Part shown: positions 1-9,531 of the stretch, piece by piece
Numbering within the stretch: position 1 is the first letter of the stretch
How the letters are laid out: the number at the start of each line of letters is the position of its first letter
Assembly: GCF_003326475.1 (NCBI RefSeq)
Contig: NZ_JPWA01000008.1
Span: forward strand, 62,001-126,000
Direction: 5' to 3'
Origin: Thalassospira xianhensis MCCC 1A02616
Lineage (GTDB): Bacteria > Pseudomonadota > Alphaproteobacteria > Rhodospirillales > Thalassospiraceae
Length of the DNA stretch: 64,000 nt
Notes under the pieces: generated by a model
Database searches by the model: none
The model's input: only the letters and a program-made list of their open reading frames with translations
What the model was told of the DNA's origin: nothing
Program-made: the position numbers and the translations under genes

Positions 1-195
1 CAGACTGCCAGCTATCATCAGCTTGTCCGGGCACTTCCGCTGGAACAAATCACGAACAAGTCCCAGCGTGAGCTAAGAATGGACGTATCCTCTTTCGCTG
101 AAAGGTTCCCGGAGTTGGCGGCCACATGTGGCGGCACAGACGGGCTGCTATCAGCACTGAACGACTTCACAACCTTGTATTCCGAAGTAGCCTGA
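1..195 (+). CDS. C-terminal end of an unidentified protein (5' truncated)
   Basis: The first frame is open from the window edge and ends at a TGA at 193-195, giving the last 64 residues of a protein. The fragment is rich in Leu, Ser and Glu and looks helical, with no motif I recognise. A strong bidirectional terminator follows about 110 bases later, which fits a real gene end here. The function cannot be named from this piece. Confidence 0.6.
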   Translation, partial: QTASYHQLVRALPLEQITNKSQRELRMDVSSFAERFPELAATCGGTDGLLSALNDFTTLYSEVA

Positions 196-241
196 GGAAA
201 GCCCCGATGCCAGCCATTCGTCAATCTCAAGTTTACATATG

Positions 242-291
242 ACTGCATATTTGACAGCCAACTCCACGTGCGTGGCTGTCAAATATGCAGT
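242..291. repeat. Perfect 19-bp inverted repeat with a 12-base loop
   Basis: The arms at 242-260 and 273-291 are exact reverse complements (ACTGCATATTTGACAGCCA and its complement). The loop contains CACGTG. There is no T-run, so it is not a simple terminator. It lies between the end of the first gene and the terminator at 304-333. It could be a large operator, a recombination or transfer site, or a transcript-end hairpin. Confidence 0.75.
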
Positions 292-303
292 TGGACGGAA
301 GGA

Positions 304-333
304 AAAAGGTCGCTCTATTCCGAGCGACCTTTT
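304..333. terminator. Bidirectional rho-independent terminator
   Basis: An 11-bp stem, AAAAGGTCGCT (304-314) with AGCGACCTTTT (323-333), closes an 8-base loop. A-run and T-run flank it on opposite sides, so it can terminate both strands. It separates the rightward fragment ending at 195 from the leftward gene ending at 339. Confidence 0.85.
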
Positions 334-338
334 CTGCG

Positions 339-1364
339 TCAGGCTTTCGACGGAACCTTGGACCTGCCGAACGGCCTTTTCAACCTGCCCTGTCGAACGT
401 ACAGCAACGGTTCTGCTTCTACGGCTTTCGCCTGCACTCTTTTGCCGTAGTAGCGAACACCGAAACCATGAGGATTATCACCGACGTTCAAGGCTTGCAG
501 CGTTGCAGCGTGGTACTGGGCTTGGACGTCGTGCACCCCTTCATTAGACTGCGCATACCTGAGATTCCGGGCCGTCGTGACCTCTTGAAAGTTACTCCAG
601 TGCCCATCGTGTACGACGTAATTCCTGACACGCTTTTGAAGTTGGCTGAGTTGTTCCAAAAATATGTCCGGCGTGTGCCCGACAGGGATCAATAACATGC
701 CCTTCAGTTTTGACACCGGAATTCGCAACGATGCCATCCTGGGAACATTGACCGGTGGCGTTGCAACCGAACCGATTCCATTCTTTGCCGCAAACGCCTT
801 ACCTCGCTCGGAGAGTCTCAGAACAGCTTCCTTGCCCATCTGTTCCCGGACCAGAACGTGGCTATCAATCATAATGTTGATGACCCTTGTTGCATTGGAA
901 TCGCGGATGCCAAGTTCCTTTCGAACTTCCTGACGGCTGACGGAGAAATCCTCTGACTGGAGACACATCTCGATGATTTCGCGAACATGCTTTTTCGCGA
1001 GCAAATCGTTTTCAGACGGCCTTGCAGTCACAGAATTGGACGAATGCTGAAGCAAGTCGCTGATAGCCTCAAATCGACCAGCACAGCGGCCGTCACCCCC
1101 TGTTGCGCACAAGGTAGCGGTGCGCATGCAAAGCTTGGCCCAGCCGCTCAAATCGGCCTGCTCCTCACCTCGAGACAGCATCTGCCACGAGACATTCCGG
1201 ATGGCGTCGTAAAGACGGTCCTTTTTGTCCGTTGGATCGTTGTCAAATACCCGCGTAATCAGCGTGAAGGCATCATTCAGATGCAGTTCCCCATCTTCAA
1301 GACGCTTCATACCGGTCTCAAAGGTATCCCTGTCAAGGGATTCATTAGAATTGTGCAGCCCCAT
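339..1364 (-). CDS. Winged-helix domain protein, unknown function
   Basis: This predicted cytosolic protein has 341 residues. I chose the ATG at 1364 because AGGAGAG lies 4 bases upstream; an upstream in-frame ATG at 1397 has no ribosome site. Residues about 125-190 fit a MarR-like winged helix (a helical start, a helix-turn-helix around ELGIRDSNATRVINIM, then a short hairpin and a Leu-Ser-Glu-Arg-Gly segment). The C-terminal 60 residues are basic. It lies 180 bases downstream of the nitrilase-fold gene on the same strand, so the two may be cotranscribed. A role in DNA binding is inference; I do not recognise the family. Confidence 0.7.
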   Translation of the reverse strand: MGLHNSNESLDRDTFETGMKRLEDGELHLNDAFTLITRVFDNDPTDKKDRLYDAIRNVSWQMLSRGEEQADLSGWAKLCMRTATLCATGGDGRCAGRFEAISDLLQHSSNSVTARPSENDLLAKKHVREIIEMCLQSEDFSVSRQEVRKELGIRDSNATRVINIMIDSHVLVREQMGKEAVLRLSERGKAFAAKNGIGSVATPPVNVPRMASLRIPVSKLKGMLLIPVGHTPDIFLEQLSQLQKRVRNYVVHDGHWSNFQEVTTARNLRYAQSNEGVHDVQAQYHAATLQALNVGDNPHGFGVRYYGKRVQAKAVEAEPLLYVRQGRLKRPFGRSKVPSKA

Positions 1365-1543
1365 ACACTCTCCTATGGCACCTTCCTGATGCCTCATAAA
1401 CGCCTGCCTGGCGTTTGCTGTTGCGATCTATCCATTCCTATGCTCGTTCCCAATCTCTGAAGTTGACCCTCAGAGTTACCTGTTGCACTCACTACACTAC
1501 ACTTCACTTCATTAATGTCAAGTTTACGACATCCCAGTGGAAA

Positions 1544-2887
1544 CTATGTGATAGAGTTTGTTGCGGATGACCACACGCAGACCGGAGCCGAGCTGTGGTG
1601 AATAGATGGCTCGGATGAGCTTTGGTGTACGTATCCACCATGCGCCGTCAAACCGCCTTGACCAATTTGAGTTGGATCTAGTTGCTGGACGACAAAGGTA
1701 CGACATGACCGCTGCTGGTATAGTGACTTCGCTGTATCGTGATGCCCCTGAAGGGTTTGGTCATTGCCAAATGACGGTACAATGGCAAAATCGGGGTCGA
1801 GCGCGACAAAATTTCCAATCTGTGTTTTGTCACAAAAATCCAGACAAATTGCGACCGTCAATATGCCGAATGGGCATTCCAGCAAAAGAAGCGACTGCCC
1901 TTTAATAATGTCCTCGTCGTCAGAGACATATCGGAACGGCAAGCGTTTATTGTACGTGATGGGTGCGATGGACTCACCATGCAGTACGACAGACTTATTC
2001 GTAAAGCTGCCATTCTCGGGATGGTGCCATGACCCGGCGATCACGACTGGGGCCTGCTGTTCTAGCGGCAATCTCGCCAGTATTGTTTGAATAAGCGTAA
2101 TTGAGTCCGGGTCGATTGTCAGCTCCGGGAAAACCAGTAAATGGCATTCCTGAGCCACTGCACTACGGATCGCGTCCTCAATCTGCTGATTTTTGTCTTT
2201 GGCGTCGGCTGTTACTACGCAGAATCCTGTTTGCGTTTTTTTAGTGCCGAGTGTGAAGTTATCAAATGTGCATCCCGCGAAGCGGATAGGGTTTTCGATG
2301 TCAAATTCCCGAAGATCAGACGGACGAATGCATTCTACTGACACGGTTAAATCATCAATCACAGCGGGTACGATGCGAAGACCTGTGAGGACACCTTTTT
2401 CAAAAGTTGGTTTACTTCCTGCACCTGGCTTCCATGCCCCTCGACGCCTGCTTCTGAATACATGAAAGCCGCACTCGTTATCACCCAGTTCAACGGTTAC
2501 TACTGGAACCTTTGTTTCCTTCCTTATACCGTCATGACGCCTGAGATATGCACCCTCAAATCGGCCGATAGCACTACAAATTGACTCAAAGAGGCGTGCA
2601 TCTGACTTTCTTCGCAACGCACTCAATTTGCTGTCATCCAACGTGAGGAATTCGTCGGCCATGATTTCTTCAATTTCGGAGTGCGTTGGGTCGTAGCGGC
2701 CAGCAACCGAGCTAAACCCTCTCTTGAGTGTCGTCGATGCCTGGTTTGCGGCGTCCCACAGAATGACCAGGGCTTTCTCAATGATGTCGTCATCATGTGA
2801 TCGTTCATCCTGAGCAACTTGGCTAAGCCCCATCAAAGCACGAAGGTGTTTGTCTATTCTGAGCTTCCAGTGACTTAAGGCGGTCAT
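1544..2887 (-). CDS. Carbon-nitrogen hydrolase (nitrilase-fold) with an unknown N-terminal region
   Basis: This 447-residue protein carries the nitrilase catalytic triad: Glu255 in FPELT, Lys314 in YNKRLPF and Cys348 in VAICLDFCD. Members of this superfamily hydrolyse nitriles or amides. The nitrilase domain covers about residues 220-410. The first 200 residues are unfamiliar and mostly helical. Nitrilase domains also occur fused to reverse transcriptases in DRT type 1 defence systems, but no reverse transcriptase is visible here. The last 40 residues are low in complexity and unlike a normal nitrilase end, while another frame reads more plausibly over the same bases (to about 1524), so a frameshift near 1640-1690 is possible. 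The start has a GAAGAGAAAG site. Confidence 0.85.
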   Translation of the reverse strand: MTALSHWKLRIDKHLRALMGLSQVAQDERSHDDDIIEKALVILWDAANQASTTLKRGFSSVAGRYDPTHSEIEEIMADEFLTLDDSKLSALRRKSDARLFESICSAIGRFEGAYLRRHDGIRKETKVPVVTVELGDNECGFHVFRSRRRGAWKPGAGSKPTFEKGVLTGLRIVPAVIDDLTVSVECIRPSDLREFDIENPIRFAGCTFDNFTLGTKKTQTGFCVVTADAKDKNQQIEDAIRSAVAQECHLLVFPELTIDPDSITLIQTILARLPLEQQAPVVIAGSWHHPENGSFTNKSVVLHGESIAPITYNKRLPFRYVSDDEDIIKGQSLLLLECPFGILTVAICLDFCDKTQIGNFVALDPDFAIVPSFGNDQTLQGHHDTAKSLYQQRSCRTFVVQQLDPTQIGQGGLTAHGGYVHQSSSEPSIHHSSAPVCVWSSATNSIT

Positions 2888-3108
2888 ATTCTTTCTCTTC
2901 TCAAGTCGCAGAAGCCCGCGACTATCTCCCCGATAGATAATTCAAAAATCAAACTACCTAACGTTTCAGAAGATGTCTATTTTTCAGTGCTAAGTCACTG
3001 AGAACGTCCTTTGAAGGATGCCACCTGATAAGGTAGGCTCGTCACGATACGCTCAGGGAGCGTCGGCGCTGTTAAATAGTGAACGAAGAAAATGGAGCTA
3101 TAGTTTCC

Positions 3109-3639
3109 ATGAAACCCGGGTTTTCTTATTCCTGTCTAAACACACATGCCGTAGCCTACGGCCGGTTTACTCAGCCATTCATTAATGAACTGGCCACCTT
3201 TCTGTCAGGAAAGCGAGTACTGGAGATCTGTGCTGGAAACGGGTACTTCGCAGCACTCCTTTCAGAGCAGGGCGTCTCCATAACGCCCACTTCCCTGTTT
3301 TCGGGCCATGACGGCCATGGCGAACGCATGTACTGCCCCGTGGAAGAGCTTGATGCTGAGATGGCCGTCGACTTGCATGGGGATGCTCACGATGTGCTGC
3401 TATGCTCGTGGCCAACAACCAATAACGCAATGGTTCGCGCCGCAACAAAATGGGGAGCCGACCGAGATATCGTGTTTATTGGCGAGTTTACCGATTACAC
3501 CAAGGGACACCTTGGTGGCTGCGCCACTGACGACTTCTTCGCCAACATCGATGTGATTTCTGATTTCTCGAGTTACGAGGCAAGGCTCATAGAAAGAGCC
3601 ATCGTCGTGCGGTGGCGGGACGCTGCTCATACTAATTGA
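3109..3639 (+). CDS. SAM-dependent methyltransferase-like protein
   Basis: This predicted protein has 176 residues. A motif I-like Gly-rich stretch (LEICAGNGYFAALL, about residues 38-51) suggests a class I SAM-binding Rossmann fold. A CSWPTTN segment near the middle could be the motif IV region but is not a canonical NPPY or SPPF, so the substrate is unknown. I chose the ATG at 3109, preceded by GGAG at 11 bases; a GTG at 3079 in the same frame lacks a ribosome site. Its end overlaps the convergent small gene by 8 bases. It could instead be an inactive methyltransferase homologue. Confidence 0.65.
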   Translation: MKPGFSYSCLNTHAVAYGRFTQPFINELATFLSGKRVLEICAGNGYFAALLSEQGVSITPTSLFSGHDGHGERMYCPVEELDAEMAVDLHGDAHDVLLCSWPTTNNAMVRAATKWGADRDIVFIGEFTDYTKGHLGGCATDDFFANIDVISDFSSYEARLIERAIVVRWRDAAHTN

Positions 3640-3784
3640 CGGGACGGAAGCGATCGTATGCTGCGCGCGCATTCTTGAATTCTGACGCGCTTTCAAGCGC
3701 TTCCCCAGCTAACACCCTGCCACCACTGAGAGTTTCCACATACGCACCGCCAACAGGATGCCGCTTGTTAATCAATAGGGCCAT
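3632..3784 (-). CDS. Small hypothetical protein (50 aa)
   Basis: An ATG at 3784 is preceded by a strong AGGAGAGAGAG site, which is better than the longer in-frame alternative at 3850. The 50-residue product is basic and hydrophilic with no recognised motif. It converges on the methyltransferase-like gene with an 8-base overlap. It is listed mainly because of its ribosome site. Confidence 0.5.
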   Translation of the reverse strand: MALLINKRHPVGGAYVETLSGGRVLAGEALESASEFKNARAAYDRFRPVN

Positions 3785-3901
3785 GGACTCTCTCTCTCCT
3801 AATGTTGAACGATGTAGCGGCAAAGATACCGCGGATGACAATGTCAACATTTATTGAGGGGTGCCTGGATGCCAAAGTATGAGTAGGTTTGGCGGAAACA
3901 C

Positions 3902-4432
3902 TCAGAACGGCTGTGGAGAGCTCCCCTGCTCGGAAATGTGCGTCACCTTGTTGTATAGCGCCGGGTCTGCTGACCAAACCTCTTTGACGATGAAGTGCGT
4001 ACTATCAGCCCATCCTTTTGCGGTTAAAACCGCGTCATCACTCAATATGTCAGACTGGGACAGATTGAACGGGTCATCAAAAGTGCCGTGAATGCACTCC
4101 CCTGCACAATTTTCAATCCGGAACCCGACCAGCCGAATGGCTTCGCGTGCTTCGCATTCAGCCTGGAAGGCCGAAAAGTCGAAATCTGCGAAATTCTCTA
4201 CAGTTTTTTCAAGGAACCGGTGCCAAACAGAAACGACCTGTCCGCCGCCGTCCACAATCACAAGGTCGTCATCACCGTCAACAGCGAACACCCGTTCCCC
4301 GTCAACAATACCGGAGACATTTGCCATTTGAACCACTCTGCGCTGGGCAGACCTCAGATCCGGGTAAGAACCGTCAATATACTTGGGCGCGCCATCTACA
4401 AACACGACGACCTTGAAGTCAAACTTACGCAT
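3902..4432 (-). CDS. Hypothetical acidic protein (176 aa)
   Basis: The start ATG at 4432 has AGGAGAG directly upstream. The protein begins with a beta-rich stretch (FKVVVFVDGAP) and is strongly acidic, with runs such as VDGDDDLVIVDGGG. I see no signal peptide or membrane segment and do not recognise the family. It is transcribed away from the large helicase gene, whose upstream region (4433-4617) is shared with it. Confidence 0.6.
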   Translation of the reverse strand: MRKFDFKVVVFVDGAPKYIDGSYPDLRSAQRRVVQMANVSGIVDGERVFAVDGDDDLVIVDGGGQVVSVWHRFLEKTVENFADFDFSAFQAECEAREAIRLVGFRIENCAGECIHGTFDDPFNLSQSDILSDDAVLTAKGWADSTHFIVKEVWSADPALYNKVTHISEQGSSPQPF

Positions 4433-4617
4433 CTGCTCTCTCCTTAAGTCAAGCCAATTTTACTTTAACAACGGATGGCCATCGAGTGGTTCTCCATCTT
4501 GAAACATCCAATAGCAAACCACAATCGCTTAATTAGGCGTCAAAAATATTCACACCGACATTGGAGGGTGCTAGAAGCGATGTTAACAACCAAAACGATC
4601 AGGCTCGGGGGATACAA

Positions 4618-7600
4618 ATGCGCATTGAATCAGCTTCTGCTAAAGGCCCCCACAAGAGGGAAGTTGCGGCTCTCACCAAGCTGGAAGCGGCTTTTCCAAA
4701 CGATTGGTATGGATACTCTTCGCTTTGGATGCGCAGGACGGCCAAATCCTCCGAAATGCGTGAGATTGACGTTATAATTATTACTCACGACCGGATTATC
4801 ATTGCCGATTTGAAAGACTGGTATGGGCGCATAGAGAACCGTGGAGGATTTTGGTATCAGGAAGGTAAATATCGCGGTGGGTCAGATTGCGACAAAATAG
4901 CCGAAAATGCTCGATGCATGGTGTCCCATCTTACGAACTACATGAACAAGATACCTCCGAAACTATGGGATGGCCCTCGTCCGACGATTCAGCCATTCGT
5001 CGTCTTCACTAATAAAAACGTTGATATTTCAGGTCTGAGTGATGCTGACAAAGCGCATGCAATATTGCTCGATGATTTTTTGAAGCTTGCTGGTCGCTCA
5101 GCCTACAATCAGTTCTTCCAGCATGACTCCGACTACTTTTCCCGAAAGTTCAAGAAAACGCCACTTTGTGACAAATCCAGAAAGAACGTTCTTTCCAAGT
5201 TCTTCAAGGTGGATGGTTCAAGTCCGTTTCTTCCCGCTCAAATGCTATATGGCGAGGTCTATAAAGCGGACGGGGACCCGATTTTCTTTCCTCAAGGGCA
5301 AGTTTATCAAGACTATCGGGCGACCTCCAATGAGGATCGGAACAATACAGCAATGCTTCGTCTGTGGGACTACTCGAAGCTGGAAACGAGTGGTGGTGCC
5401 GAAGAAACACGTCGACCTCTCGTCCAGCGTGAGAGCCGCGCGCTTGCTTTCATTCAGGACCGTGATGCAGAATTCTATGGTCACACAGCGGTCAAAAGCA
5501 TGATGCGCGACACTGAGTATTCCATTCGATACTGGGAACTCTTTGACCTTTCGAGAAATGCGCGGACCCTTCTTCAGCATGCCCGGGCACGCGGTGAAAA
5601 TATCTCATTCGAGAAGCGCATCGAACATGCCAAGTTTCTCATTAGCGCCATTGCAGACTTACACCAAATCAAAGTGGCCCACCGCGATATTGGCCCCCAC
5701 TGCGTCTGGATTGAAGGCAACACACTAAAGCTTTCTCACTTCGGCGTCGCCCAATTCCCTGACCCAGATACACAGACACTTTCAAACCGTCGCATAGACA
5801 TGATGGGCACTAACGCCAAGCTTCCAGAAGATTTCTTTGGAGAAAAGTCTACCGCGTTTGCAAAAGATGTCTTCCTGACAGCATCACTGGTATGGGAGTT
5901 ATTAACGGGGGTTCCATTGCGCAAAGAAGAGAACGTACCCGTTCTCGACGACAGTAGTGCTTTTCCGCCAGAGATTTCCGAAGACCTCACTTTATGGTTC
6001 AAGAAAGCCTTGAGCCCGGTGCCTGAAGACCGTTTTCAGGATGGTCTGGAAATGTTGGCGGACTTTGTTCGGAAAACACAGAGCTTCAAGAATGAGCCCT
6101 TTTCCTATGCTGAGGAATTCGTCGCTCATAAGCAAAACATTTTCCCAATGGCATCATATCCACCAAACAGCGGTCCATGGATATCGATGACACCGCCTTT
6201 CATTTGGCGACACCAACCGGCAGAAGACGCGCCCGCGCTAATCGTGAAATACTGGCCCGCCAACGGTTTAAGCGACGCATCCGTTAGCGAGTTCCTCTAT
6301 CGGGCGCAGAAGCTGGCGGCACTTGATTTGAGCTGTGTCCAGAAAATCATCAATTTTGGCATTGCAAGCGACAACACCCTCTTCCTCGTTACAGAAGAAG
6401 TCTCCGAGTGCACTGTGTTTGATGAAAGAGCGTTGTCGGAGCTGAACCGGTCTGAGTTGTTGTCATTTTGCCAGAAGCTGCTGGCCGCGGTGGATGCACT
6501 GCATGCCAACGACCTGTTCCACGGTGATATCAAACCGGAAAATATTCTGCTCTCAAATCAGCTTGATTCCCGGTATCCGGTTTTAATCGACATTCCTGAT
6601 TACTCCTCTAGTGGCGCTCAGGATCTCGGAACGGCACGTTACACGCCGACCACTGGAGACGGTAGTCCGCTCTCAAGGGACAGGTTTGCGATCTGCCAAT
6701 GCGTGGAGGATATCCTAGTCTGGGTCGAGACAGGCACGTCAGATGCTCTTTCTTCAGCCGATATCCAGTCTCTCCGAGAAGCTATAGCGACTATTACCGA
6801 GGGCTCTCCGGCCAACCACACGCTGCACCCTGTGAAACAAGCTATAGAGCGGCTTCTTCATCCAAATCGGCAACCGGTCAGTGCAACACACGTCCTAGAA
6901 TACCATATTGAGTCGCCCTATTTGCATGAGCAAGGAGAGCTCTATGCCGACAATCAGCAGTATGCCATTTTCATTGAGGAAGACACCAAGCGGAACCGGG
7001 TCCGGTTTCAGATTGCGGGTGCAGCCCAGACAGCTGTAATCGAGATATCCATCAAGGACTGGAGCCTGGAATACATCTCCTGCAACGATGCCGAAACGAA
7101 AACACTCCGGTTCGTGTGGGGGAAAGCCCAACATAAACTGACAGCCGGTATCTCCTTCGGAAAAGGCCGGTCTCATTCAATTGGGGCGTTGAAAGGGGAG
7201 CTCAAGAATGCTTACGAGCAATTTAAGGAGAACTCTGCGTCAAAAGACGCTGCTACGGTAACCCGCGCGCAAGAAACATCTGACGAGGAAGACGATCTGC
7301 AAGCGATAGTCGCGGCGCCAGATGCACCTCGCTGGTCAATCATTGAATTGTGGCGCGCGACCATCGAGGCAGAGGAGGAACTGACACAGGAAATCACCGT
7401 CACGCTTCCACCGCGCAAAGATGGTGACGCTTTTATTGTCTCTTATGAAACTCCCGATGGGCAACCGGCTCTTGATTTTGAGCCAGATGACCGATTGGAA
7501 TTGTTATCTGGTACCACGACGGTCGGAATAGTGGATTCCCGCAGCATTAGCTCTTCCCGGCAGTCGACAACAATGAAGGTTTGGAAGCCGCGCCGACAGT

Positions 7601-9528
7601 TTGGAGACATCCGGATTGCGCCACAGCGCACCTACAAGATCGTCTCGACGAAAGCGATGCAAAACCTTCGGCGCCGCAGGGACGCACTGAATGCGATAAT
7701 CGACGACAATTGCCTCATTCACAATCTGGTGGATTACTTTGCCCCGGCTACGTCAAAACTGCCCGTGGTGATGGGAGGCGATGTCACCAATACAGATATC
7801 GAACGCTATCGTTTAAACAAGCAACAGGTGTCAGCTTTCAAGAACCTGTGGAAATATGGCCCAATCGGGCTGCTACAAGGCCCTCCGGGCACAGGCAAAA
7901 CGCACTTCATTGCAAGCTTTTGCCATTACGCCCTGACAAAAGGCGGGGCTAGGAATGTTCTGATATTGAGCCAGGCCAACGAAGCAACGAACCATGCGGT
8001 TGAAAAGATCATGGACCTTGGTGCGATGTATGGCGGGGACATAGAAATCATTCGTGTCGGCAATATGGATAAGGTTTCCGACCGATTAGTCGACCTGCAC
8101 TCTAATCATCTGCAAGACAGCTACCGTCAGCAGTTCAAAGCTGAAATGCTCGAGCGAGTTCTTCTGCTATCACGGCGTCTCGGGTTGGAGCCAGAGTTCG
8201 TCCGGCAGTATTATGCTCTCTCCATTCGATTTACGGACCTTATCGAACAGATTATTGATGGAGCCCCGGAAGACATCAGTGAAGCGTTCTCAGAACGACG
8301 TAAACGGAACCTGATGCAGGCATATGCGGTTGAAGCCCCCGCATGGCTTGACGGAAAAACAGTTGAACCGGAAATGTTCTTGTATACGGCGAAGGATATC
8401 CTCCTAGACAAATACGGGATCAACAATCTTGATGCCGTGCGCCAGCTCGACTTCCTCATCCGAATATCGCGCCGCTGGATGAACGTTCTGGCAAGCAAGA
8501 ACGGGTCACTTGAGAACTTCTTCGTTCGCAGCCGGTCTGTTGTCAGCGGAACATGTGTTGGCATTGGCCATCAGAAAATCGGCCTTTCCCAGATGCAGTT
8601 CGACCTGGTTATCATCGATGAGGCCGCGCGCTGCACGGCGGGAGAGTTGGCTGTCGGTTTAAAAGTGGCAAAGCGTGCTCTTCTGGTTGGCGATCACAAG
8701 CAATTGGCTCCGATGTATAACTTCAAGGTGGTCAATGATGTGAATAGTCGGGTAGCCGGGATTGAAAGGGCGGACGTTCTCAGGTCAGACTTCGAACGGA
8801 TTTTTGAATCTGGGTACGGGAAGGCTATTGGACAGACGCTCACTGAGCAGTATCGGATGGCTGATGATATCGCCAAGATGGTTTCCGACGAGTTTTACCC
8901 AGGGGCCAAGCTGGTGAGCGGCCGAGGCCCGGTTCCGCCCCACTATGATGGATTACCTGTTCCGTTTCACGAGCAGTTGGTCTGGGTCGATACGTCAGAT
9001 ATGGCAGGCAGCCAAGCCTATGAGCAGAAATCCGGCACCAGTTACAACAACAGGTACGAAGCTGACGTGATTGTTCATCTGCTTGAAACACTGGCATCTC
9101 AGCAGACGCTTATCGACGGATTTGGAGAGTTCATTCGCGCAGGAGAGCCGACGATAGGCGTAATCTGCACCTATGCGGCACAGGCAGCTCTTGTAAGGCA
9201 GCGCATGATGCTCAAGGAATGGCCGGAAGGTTTTGAGCAGATGGTGAAAGTCGACACCGTTGATAGTTATCAGGGGAAGGACAATGAGATCATCATCTTG
9301 TCGCTGACGCGTCGCAACAAGAAGGGGATTGTAGGGCATGTCGCTAACCTGAACCGGATTAACGTCGCACTGTCGCGCGCGAAAAACAGACTGGTTGTCG
9401 TCGGATGCCGGGACATCTTCTCCAAAGAATGGGCTGAAAATCCCCTGAGCGGTATCGCCAGAAAAGTGGTGAGCCCGACATACAAGGAAGCACACATGAT
9501 TCCTTCGAAAAAATTGGGGGCTCGTTGA
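4618..9528 (+). CDS. NERD - protein kinase - protein kinase - SF1 helicase fusion protein
   Basis: This 1636-residue multidomain protein probably acts on nucleic acids in phage or plasmid defence. The N-terminus fits a NERD nuclease-related domain (EID at 49-51, D64-L-K66). A first kinase-like domain has HRD at 355-357 but HFG instead of DFG at 374-376, so it may be a pseudokinase. A second has a complete catalytic loop, HGDIKPEN at 635-642, and an Asp at 658. A long linker precedes a Upf1-like SF1 helicase with Walker A GPPGTGKT (Lys1094), Walker B DEAA (1334-1337), GDHKQLAP and a C-terminal QGKDNEIIILS motif. NERD plus kinase recalls BREX PglW; kinase plus helicase recalls Mokosh MkoA. I chose ATG 4618 (GGGGGA upstream) over TTG 4561. 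It is coupled to the next gene, 3 bases away. Confidence 0.9.
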   Translation: MRIESASAKGPHKREVAALTKLEAAFPNDWYGYSSLWMRRTAKSSEMREIDVIIITHDRIIIADLKDWYGRIENRGGFWYQEGKYRGGSDCDKIAENARCMVSHLTNYMNKIPPKLWDGPRPTIQPFVVFTNKNVDISGLSDADKAHAILLDDFLKLAGRSAYNQFFQHDSDYFSRKFKKTPLCDKSRKNVLSKFFKVDGSSPFLPAQMLYGEVYKADGDPIFFPQGQVYQDYRATSNEDRNNTAMLRLWDYSKLETSGGAEETRRPLVQRESRALAFIQDRDAEFYGHTAVKSMMRDTEYSIRYWELFDLSRNARTLLQHARARGENISFEKRIEHAKFLISAIADLHQIKVAHRDIGPHCVWIEGNTLKLSHFGVAQFPDPDTQTLSNRRIDMMGTNAKLPEDFFGEKSTAFAKDVFLTASLVWELLTGVPLRKEENVPVLDDSSAFPPEISEDLTLWFKKALSPVPEDRFQDGLEMLADFVRKTQSFKNEPFSYAEEFVAHKQNIFPMASYPPNSGPWISMTPPFIWRHQPAEDAPALIVKYWPANGLSDASVSEFLYRAQKLAALDLSCVQKIINFGIASDNTLFLVTEEVSECTVFDERALSELNRSELLSFCQKLLAAVDALHANDLFHGDIKPENILLSNQLDSRYPVLIDIPDYSSSGAQDLGTARYTPTTGDGSPLSRDRFAICQCVEDILVWVETGTSDALSSADIQSLREAIATITEGSPANHTLHPVKQAIERLLHPNRQPVSATHVLEYHIESPYLHEQGELYADNQQYAIFIEEDTKRNRVRFQIAGAAQTAVIEISIKDWSLEYISCNDAETKTLRFVWGKAQHKLTAGISFGKGRSHSIGALKGELKNAYEQFKENSASKDAATVTRAQETSDEEDDLQAIVAAPDAPRWSIIELWRATIEAEEELTQEITVTLPPRKDGDAFIVSYETPDGQPALDFEPDDRLELLSGTTTVGIVDSRSISSSRQSTTMKVWKPRRQFGDIRIAPQRTYKIVSTKAMQNLRRRRDALNAIIDDNCLIHNLVDYFAPATSKLPVVMGGDVTNTDIERYRLNKQQVSAFKNLWKYGPIGLLQGPPGTGKTHFIASFCHYALTKGGARNVLILSQANEATNHAVEKIMDLGAMYGGDIEIIRVGNMDKVSDRLVDLHSNHLQDSYRQQFKAEMLERVLLLSRRLGLEPEFVRQYYALSIRFTDLIEQIIDGAPEDISEAFSERRKRNLMQAYAVEAPAWLDGKTVEPEMFLYTAKDILLDKYGINNLDAVRQLDFLIRISRRWMNVLASKNGSLENFFVRSRSVVSGTCVGIGHQKIGLSQMQFDLVIIDEAARCTAGELAVGLKVAKRALLVGDHKQLAPMYNFKVVNDVNSRVAGIERADVLRSDFERIFESGYGKAIGQTLTEQYRMADDIAKMVSDEFYPGAKLVSGRGPVPPHYDGLPVPFHEQLVWVDTSDMAGSQAYEQKSGTSYNNRYEADVIVHLLETLASQQTLIDGFGEFIRAGEPTIGVICTYAAQAALVRQRMMLKEWPEGFEQMVKVDTVDSYQGKDNEIIILSLTRRNKKGIVGHVANLNRINVALSRAKNRLVVVGCRDIFSKEWAENPLSGIARKVVSPTYKEAHMIPSKKLGAR

Positions 9529-9531
9529 GAA

